Origin: Hyphomicrobiales bacterium
Lineage (GTDB): Bacteria; Pseudomonadota; Alphaproteobacteria; Rickettsiales; JACKKO01
Direction: 5' to 3'
DNA: 44,537 nt
Assembly (NCBI GenBank): GCA_024236395.1
Contig: JACKKO010000006.1
Location: forward strand, 1-44,537
Shown: piece by piece, positions 39,586-44,537 of the stretch
Layout of the letters: every line of letters begins with the position of its first letter
Numbering within the stretch: position 1 is the first letter of the stretch
The notes under the pieces: model-generated
The model's input: the letters and a program-made list of their open reading frames with translations, nothing else
Told to the model about the DNA's origin: nothing
Databases searched by the model: none
Program-made: the position numbers and the translations under genes

Positions 39586-40950
39586 TTACGCCGCGTTTTT
39601 GGTGGCCTGTTCCAGCAGCCCTACCAAATCATCCAGCACGGTGTTCATGGCTTGTTCGTTGGAGCTTTCGGCCATCACACGAATCAGTGGCTCTGTTCCA
39701 GATTTACGGATGACAATACGGCCTGTCCCTTCCAGCGCTTTTTCACCATCTTTGATGGCTTGCTGAATTTTTGGCTGATCCAGCGGGTCACCCAGATTGG
39801 GATCAAAGCGGACATTACGCAGCGATTGCGGGAACGGGGCGAAGACGCGCAGCACCTCGCTGGCGGGCTTTTTCTCACGTACCATTACGGCAAGCACCTG
39901 CAGGGCGGCCAGCAGGCCATCGCCGGTGGTACAGTAATCATTAAAAATAATATGCCCGGACTGTTCTCCGCCCAGATTATAGCCCTTGCGGCGCATGGCT
40001 TCAATCACGTAGCGGTCCCCCACGCGGGTGCGAACCATACGAATGCCTTCGCCTTCGAGGAATTTCTCCAGCCCCAGATTGGACATAATCGTTGTTACCA
40101 GCCCGGATTTGGCCAGTTTGCCTTCGCGGTTCCAGTAGGCGGCGATGGCTCCCATGATCTGATCGCCATCCACTACTTCGCCTTTTTCATCGCAGACGAT
40201 CAGGCGGTCAGCGTCGCCATCCAGCGCGATCCCCACATTCGCGCCGTTGGCACGGACGGCTTCGCCCATTTTTTCCGGGTAGAGCGCGCCGCATTTATCA
40301 TTGATATTAAACCCGTTGGGTTGCGTGGCCATGGGCAGTACTTCCGCCCCCAGTTCCCACAGGATCATCGGGGCCAGCTTATACGCCGCCCCATTGGCGC
40401 AATCCACCACCACTTTCAGCCCGTCCAGACGGTTGCGTTTGGGGAAGGTGTGTTTCACATGTTCGACATAGCGGCCGGCAGCGTCATCCAGGCGGGTGGC
40501 GCGGCCCAGTTGGCGCGGCGGGGCTAGCAGTTCCGACATATCGCTTTGCATCAATACTTCCAACTCAGCCTCCACTTCGTCGGAAAGCTTCAGTCCATTG
40601 GGGCCAAAGAGCTTAATCCCGTTGTCATGGTAGGGGTTATGCGAGGCCGAAATCATTACACCCAGGTCGGCGCGCATGGAGCGGGTGATAATAGCCACGG
40701 CGGGGGTGGGTAGCGGGCCAACCAGCACTACGTCCATCCCCATAGCAATAAAGCCGCTGGTAAGCGCCGGTTCAATCATATATCCCGAAAGGCGGGTATC
40801 CTTGCCAATTACCACCTTATGCCGGTGACTGCCACGGCTGAAATAATAGCCGGCAGCCATCCCGGCTTTCAGCACTGTCATGGCGTCCATAGGTACCTGG
40901 TTTGCCTGACCGCGAATGCCGTCCGTACCAAAATATTTACGATTGACCAT
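39586..40950 (-). CDS. glmM: Phosphoglucosamine mutase
   Basis: 454 residues from the ATG at 40950. KYFGTDGIRGQANQVPMDAM, phosphoserine loop GVMISASHNPYHDNGIKLFG, metal site ALDGDADRLIVCDE, sugar loop GGEQSGHIIFNDYCTTGDGL and phosphate site VIRKSGTEPLIRVMAE. Makes glucosamine-1-phosphate for peptidoglycan and lipopolysaccharide. Follows ftsH by four bases: standard operon. Confidence 0.95.
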   Translation of the reverse strand: MVNRKYFGTDGIRGQANQVPMDAMTVLKAGMAAGYYFSRGSHRHKVVIGKDTRLSGYMIEPALTSGFIAMGMDVVLVGPLPTPAVAIITRSMRADLGVMISASHNPYHDNGIKLFGPNGLKLSDEVEAELEVLMQSDMSELLAPPRQLGRATRLDDAAGRYVEHVKHTFPKRNRLDGLKVVVDCANGAAYKLAPMILWELGAEVLPMATQPNGFNINDKCGALYPEKMGEAVRANGANVGIALDGDADRLIVCDEKGEVVDGDQIMGAIAAYWNREGKLAKSGLVTTIMSNLGLEKFLEGEGIRMVRTRVGDRYVIEAMRRKGYNLGGEQSGHIIFNDYCTTGDGLLAALQVLAVMVREKKPASEVLRVFAPFPQSLRNVRFDPNLGDPLDQPKIQQAIKDGEKALEGTGRIVIRKSGTEPLIRVMAESSNEQAMNTVLDDLVGLLEQATKNAA

Positions 40951-40954
40951 AGGG

Positions 40955-42895
40955 TTATGCCTCCTGCGGGGTGCCGGAGGGATCAGGTTCCGGCGTATCA
41001 CTATCTTTTTTACGTGTTGCCTTCTTCGGTGCGTTGCCTTTGGGCAATGATGACGATTTCGGCTTGGTTTTCTTGGGTTTGTTATCGTTTGCGCGGATGG
41101 GTTTGCCTTTCAGCAGTTCTTTGATCTCATCCCCGCTGAGGGTTTCATATTCCAGCAGGCCATCGGCCAGCATATCCAGTTCTTTGCGGTGTTTGGTCAG
41201 GATATCTTTCGCAGCAGCATAGCCTTTCTCCACGATTTCTTTCACCTCGGCATCGATCAGATTCGCAGTGGATTCAGACATTTCGCGCTGCTGGACGATG
41301 GATTGCCCCAGGAAGACTTCCTGGTTATCGCTACCATGGAACAACGGGCCTACTTTGTCACTCATGCCCCATTTGGATACCATGTTGCGTGCCATGCTGG
41401 TAGCATACTGAATATCCGAAGAGGCACCACTGGTGACCTTATCATAGCCGAAGATCAGTTCCTCAGCGACGCGTCCACCCATCGAAACGGCAATGTCATC
41501 ATGCAGCTTGGCGCGGGTAACGGAAAGCTGGTCGCGCTCCGGCAGGCGCATCACCATCCCCAGCGCACGGCCACGCGGAATGATGGTGGCTTTGTGGATG
41601 GGATCGGAGTTTTTACAATGCAGTGATACAATCGCATGCCCGGCTTCATGGAAGGCGGTGAGCTTTTTCTCGTCTTCGGTCATGACCATAGAGCGGCGTT
41701 CCGCCCCCATCATGACCTTATCCTTGGCGTCTTCCATCTCCCGCATCGTCACGACTTTCTTATCGCGACGGGCAGCGAGTAGGGCGGCCTCATTGACCAC
41801 GTTTGCCAGGTCTGCCCCGGAGAAACCGGGCGTACCACGGGCGATGGTATGCGGATCGACATCCGGGCCGCAGGTGATTTTACGTAGATGGACTTTCAGA
41901 ATCGCCTCACGCCCTTTGATATCGGGCAGTGGCACCACCACCTGACGATCAAACCTTCCGGGGCGCAGCAGCGCCGGATCCAGTACGTCCGGGCGGTTGG
42001 TGGCGGCAATCAGGATGACGCCTTCACGGCCATCAAACCCATCCATCTCCACCAGCAACTGATTGAGCGTTTGTTCGCGTTCGTCATTGCCGCCGCCAAG
42101 TCCGGCACCACGGTGACGACCCACGGCATCAATTTCATCGATGAAGATAATACAGGGCGCGTTCTTGCGGCCCTGTTCAAACATATCGCGGACACGGCTG
42201 GCACCCACCCCGACAAACATTTCCACAAAGTCGGAACCGGAAATGGTGAAGAACGGTACCCCGGCTTCCCCGGCAATTGCACGGGCGAGCAGGGTTTTCC
42301 CCGTTCCCGGTGGGCCAACCAGCAGACAGCCTTTGGGAATCGTGCCCCCCAGTTTCTGGAATTTGGTGGGGTCTTTCAGGAAATCAACGATTTCCTCTAA
42401 TTCTTCCTTGGCTTCCTCGATGCCTGCTACGTCTTTGAAGGTCACGGTATTGGCTTTTTCATTCAGCATGCGGGCGCGGGAACGGCCAAAGCCCATGGCA
42501 CCACCGCCTTTGCCCCCCTGCATCTGGCGCATAATAAATACCCAGACGCCAATCAGCAACAGGAACGGGAACCAGCTGAGAATAATGCCAAACAGCGAAC
42601 CCATGGCGCTTTCTGTAGGCACTACACTGAAGCGAACGTTTTTTTCCTGTAGTTTGGGGACCAAATCCGGGTAATCGGTTGCCAGGGTACTGAAATTCTG
42701 ACCGCTGGTATAATGCCCCTCCAGCCGGTTGCCCTTGATGGTGACATCACGAATACTGCCGTTATCCACTTCTTGCAGGAATTCCGAGAAGGGGAGTTGT
42801 GTCTGCATGCTGCTCTCAGAAAAGCTCTCATACAGCATGGTGATTAACAACAATGCGCCGAAAATAATCAGCAGATTCTTAAAAAAGCCATTCAT
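40955..42895 (-). CDS. ftsH: ATP-dependent zinc metalloprotease FtsH
   Basis: 646 residues. Two N-terminal membrane helices (LLIIFGALLLITMLYESF; IILSWFPFLLLIGVWVFIMR), AAA domain with GPPGTGKTLLARAIAGEAG and IIFIDEIDAVGRHRG, SRH ATNRPDVLDPALLRPGRFDR, and peptidase HEAGHAIVSLH with downstream ASSDIQYATSMARNMV. Basic C-terminal tail. Degrades damaged membrane proteins and regulators. Confidence 0.96.
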   Translation of the reverse strand: MNGFFKNLLIIFGALLLITMLYESFSESSMQTQLPFSEFLQEVDNGSIRDVTIKGNRLEGHYTSGQNFSTLATDYPDLVPKLQEKNVRFSVVPTESAMGSLFGIILSWFPFLLLIGVWVFIMRQMQGGKGGGAMGFGRSRARMLNEKANTVTFKDVAGIEEAKEELEEIVDFLKDPTKFQKLGGTIPKGCLLVGPPGTGKTLLARAIAGEAGVPFFTISGSDFVEMFVGVGASRVRDMFEQGRKNAPCIIFIDEIDAVGRHRGAGLGGGNDEREQTLNQLLVEMDGFDGREGVILIAATNRPDVLDPALLRPGRFDRQVVVPLPDIKGREAILKVHLRKITCGPDVDPHTIARGTPGFSGADLANVVNEAALLAARRDKKVVTMREMEDAKDKVMMGAERRSMVMTEDEKKLTAFHEAGHAIVSLHCKNSDPIHKATIIPRGRALGMVMRLPERDQLSVTRAKLHDDIAVSMGGRVAEELIFGYDKVTSGASSDIQYATSMARNMVSKWGMSDKVGPLFHGSDNQEVFLGQSIVQQREMSESTANLIDAEVKEIVEKGYAAAKDILTKHRKELDMLADGLLEYETLSGDEIKELLKGKPIRANDNKPKKTKPKSSSLPKGNAPKKATRKKDSDTPEPDPSGTPQEA

Positions 42896-42914
42896 ATATT
42901 TTATCTGTCCCGGG

Positions 42915-44264
42915 TTATGTTGCCGGATTCCCTGTTGTTTTCATATAACCAAACGGCAGCGGTGTAAACGGATAAACCGGCTGGAACCGGCACGCAAAGG
43001 AATGCTGCTCAAACCCCGGTGCATAATAGTCTATATGGGGGACGGCTAGCACGGTTTCAATGCCGTTTACCGTCTTTTTTAACGCGATCAGACTCTCAAG
43101 AACCTGCCGGGGAAGGTGTGCCTGAGCGGATGCTTCCAGATAAGGGCGGAGCGACAGCCTGCCTTCCTGCCGCAGGGCATCTATATAGCTTCCTGAAATA
43201 CGATTGCTGATTTCAAAACGGCCATCCCACAGGGTGGGAGTTGCTGTGGTGGGGAGCGCGGGAATGCGGCGGTTTCCCGGAGAATATACAGGCCTTTTTT
43301 TCCATACGGTTTGGCAGCTATGGAGCGTCTGGGTGCAGGGCGGGCCAGCCAGGATCGCGTGGTAAAGCGGGTAGAGTTTTTCAAAACGGGGCAGGGTGGA
43401 TTGCCCACCGATACAACAGAGCAGGCTACGCAGGATACGCAGCGCAATATCCTCGCTGAGTTTGTTGAAAAGCAATGGATTCAAAGTCGCATAACCTGCT
43501 AAAGTGATACGAACACATTGCACCGCTGCCTGGGCGGTGGTTTTGGCCAATGCCGCACGGCTGCGGCCTATGGCGGTCGCAGTTTCGGCATAACGTGCCT
43601 GCAATGTGTCTGTACCTTCAGCCAGCTGTTGCCGGAGCGCATTGCGGGCAAAACGGGGGTTTTCATTGGTAGGGTCCTCTCGCCAGAACCAGCCGTGCAT
43701 GCGCAAATAACGGCGCAGCGACGCACGGGGCAGGGATAGGAGTGGGCGCAGCAGGCGAATACCGTTCCGCTGCCCCTGTGCGGGGATGGCCGCCAGCCCA
43801 TCCACCCCGCTGCCGCGCTGTAGGCGAAGCAGGAAAGTCTCGGTCTGGTCATTCCGCGTATGGCCGGTGCATAGGTGTAGAATGCCATGATGGCGGCAGA
43901 AATCGGTCATCAGCCGGTATCGTAGGTCACGTGCGCCTTCCTGCAGGTTGCCAGTGATAGTGTGGGTGGTGTCTTTCAAGGTATGGTGAGGAATGGCTTG
44001 TGCCGTCAGAAATTGATGCACCCATGCGGCTTCTTCCTGTGCCTCCGGGCGCAGGCCATGATCCACCGTAAGTGCTGTCAATTGTCCGCCATGCTGCAAA
44101 ACCCATTGCTGTAGCAGAATGGTGAGTGCCATACTGTCACTACCGCCGGAAACCGCGATCGCCAGGTGTGGCACCGGTTCAAACGGTGCAAATGTGCGCA
44201 TTGCATTGGAGAATGCAATGTTTATATAATCTGATAAATCAGAAGGATGGGTATTATTGTTCAT
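42915..44264 (-). CDS. tilS: tRNA(Ile)-lysidine synthetase
   Basis: 449 residues. PP-loop LAIAVSGGSDSMALTILLQQ, LTVDHGLRPEAQEEAAWVHQ, LCTGHTRNDQTETFLLRLQR, RPLLSLPRASLRRYL. Makes lysidine at the wobble base of tRNA-Ile(CAU). The order cpoB-tilS-ftsH-glmM is the usual alphaproteobacterial one. Shares the minus-strand direction with all of them. Confidence 0.93.
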   Translation of the reverse strand: MNNNTHPSDLSDYINIAFSNAMRTFAPFEPVPHLAIAVSGGSDSMALTILLQQWVLQHGGQLTALTVDHGLRPEAQEEAAWVHQFLTAQAIPHHTLKDTTHTITGNLQEGARDLRYRLMTDFCRHHGILHLCTGHTRNDQTETFLLRLQRGSGVDGLAAIPAQGQRNGIRLLRPLLSLPRASLRRYLRMHGWFWREDPTNENPRFARNALRQQLAEGTDTLQARYAETATAIGRSRAALAKTTAQAAVQCVRITLAGYATLNPLLFNKLSEDIALRILRSLLCCIGGQSTLPRFEKLYPLYHAILAGPPCTQTLHSCQTVWKKRPVYSPGNRRIPALPTTATPTLWDGRFEISNRISGSYIDALRQEGRLSLRPYLEASAQAHLPRQVLESLIALKKTVNGIETVLAVPHIDYYAPGFEQHSFACRFQPVYPFTPLPFGYMKTTGNPAT

Positions 44265-44276
44265 TTAAAGAATTAA

Positions 44277-44537
44277 CTAGCGTGTGCAGTTCAGGCGCTG
44301 GCGTTCCTGTTCGGCCTGTATGCGAATGGTGGTGGAAGCTTGTGGATGTTTACGTAACAAATCGCCTAACGTGGTGCAGGCCGGTGTTGTTTGACCCAAC
44401 CCTGATTCAAGAAGACCTGCTTTCAGCAGGGCTTCTGATGCCTTTTCCCCGTTGGGACTGGCTTCATAGGCCTTACGGAAATGCGCAAGAGCTTCTTCCG
44501 GATTATTTTCTGAAAGGGAAATCTCACCCAGCCAATA
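44277..44537 (-). CDS. cpoB: Cell division coordinator CpoB/YbgF, 3' end
   Basis: The last 86 codons; the gene runs off the right edge. YWLGEISLSENNPEEALAHF, RKAYEASPNGEKASEALLKA, GLLESGLGQTTPACTTLGDL, ending QAEQERQRLNCTR: tetratricopeptide repeats of the YbgF family. Periplasmic partner of the Tol-Pal system. Identified from the repeat pattern and from the tilS neighbour. Confidence 0.85.
   Translation of the reverse strand, partial: YWLGEISLSENNPEEALAHFRKAYEASPNGEKASEALLKAGLLESGLGQTTPACTTLGDLLRKHPQASTTIRIQAEQERQRLNCTR

Noticed and set aside
39337..40527. Long plus-strand open frame opposite thiD and glmM
   Set aside because: Mirror of well-supported genes in GC-rich DNA; His/Gly-rich shadow translation.

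Overview
The window is a piece of an alphaproteobacterial chromosome. The evidence is the gene order and the families: cpoB-tilS-ftsH-glmM-thiD, xerD/small membrane protein/aroK/aroB/CorC-like, an Usg-family protein, zinc-ligand-free forms of ribosomal proteins L36 and L31, and phage genes whose closest recognisable relatives are those of the Rhodobacter gene transfer agent (GTA). I cannot name the genus. No rRNA, tRNA or CRISPR array was seen, and no gene-free stretch exceeds 300 bases.

Positions 1-4743 hold the most unusual region: an array of toxin-immunity cassettes. Each toxin gene starts with almost the same 54 codons (MYLDD... ending in PAGQPGGGQWT) and then switches to an unrelated C-terminal domain: an unassigned HxH domain (227-838), a T4-type lysozyme (1132-1797), a colicin E5-like tRNase (2288-2845), and a decayed second copy of the HxH type (3659-4258). 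Each is followed by one or two small immunity-type genes; the lysozyme is followed by a secreted LprI-type lysozyme inhibitor. Every cassette ends in the same intrinsic terminator hairpin, only about 15-20 bases before the next toxin start. The array is cut by the left edge and probably continues.

Positions 4776-15720 are a phage/GTA-like structural cluster: prohead protease, HK97-type major capsid, a frameshifted small capsid-region gene, head-tail adaptor, head closure, tail terminator, DUF2460, DUF2163 hub, a two-gene insertion with its own terminator, NlpC/P60 peptidase and a 1217-residue GTA TIM-barrel 'megatron'. Major tail, tail chaperone and tape-measure genes are absent: the tail terminator and DUF2460 genes are 11 bases apart. 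The toxin array sits just upstream of the protease, where portal/MuF genes usually lie. The working hypothesis is that the 54-residue leader is a packaging or processing tag that loads toxins into the capsid.

Positions 15768-44537 are mostly chromosomal: galU-ugd; an ECF sigma/anti-sigma/periplasmic sensor operon; an RTX-repeat protein; gltX; purE-purK; rpmJ; a frameshifted quinone oxidoreductase; ygfZ; a glycosyltransferase; Usg; a carboxylesterase; xerD; aroK-aroB-CorC; rnhA; a patatin-like lipase; an AT-rich orphan; rpmE; a second RTX protein; thiD-glmM-ftsH-tilS; and the end of cpoB. Several intergenic gaps are filled by the same small mosaic of palindromes and short repeats, which in places supply the last codons of neighbouring genes.
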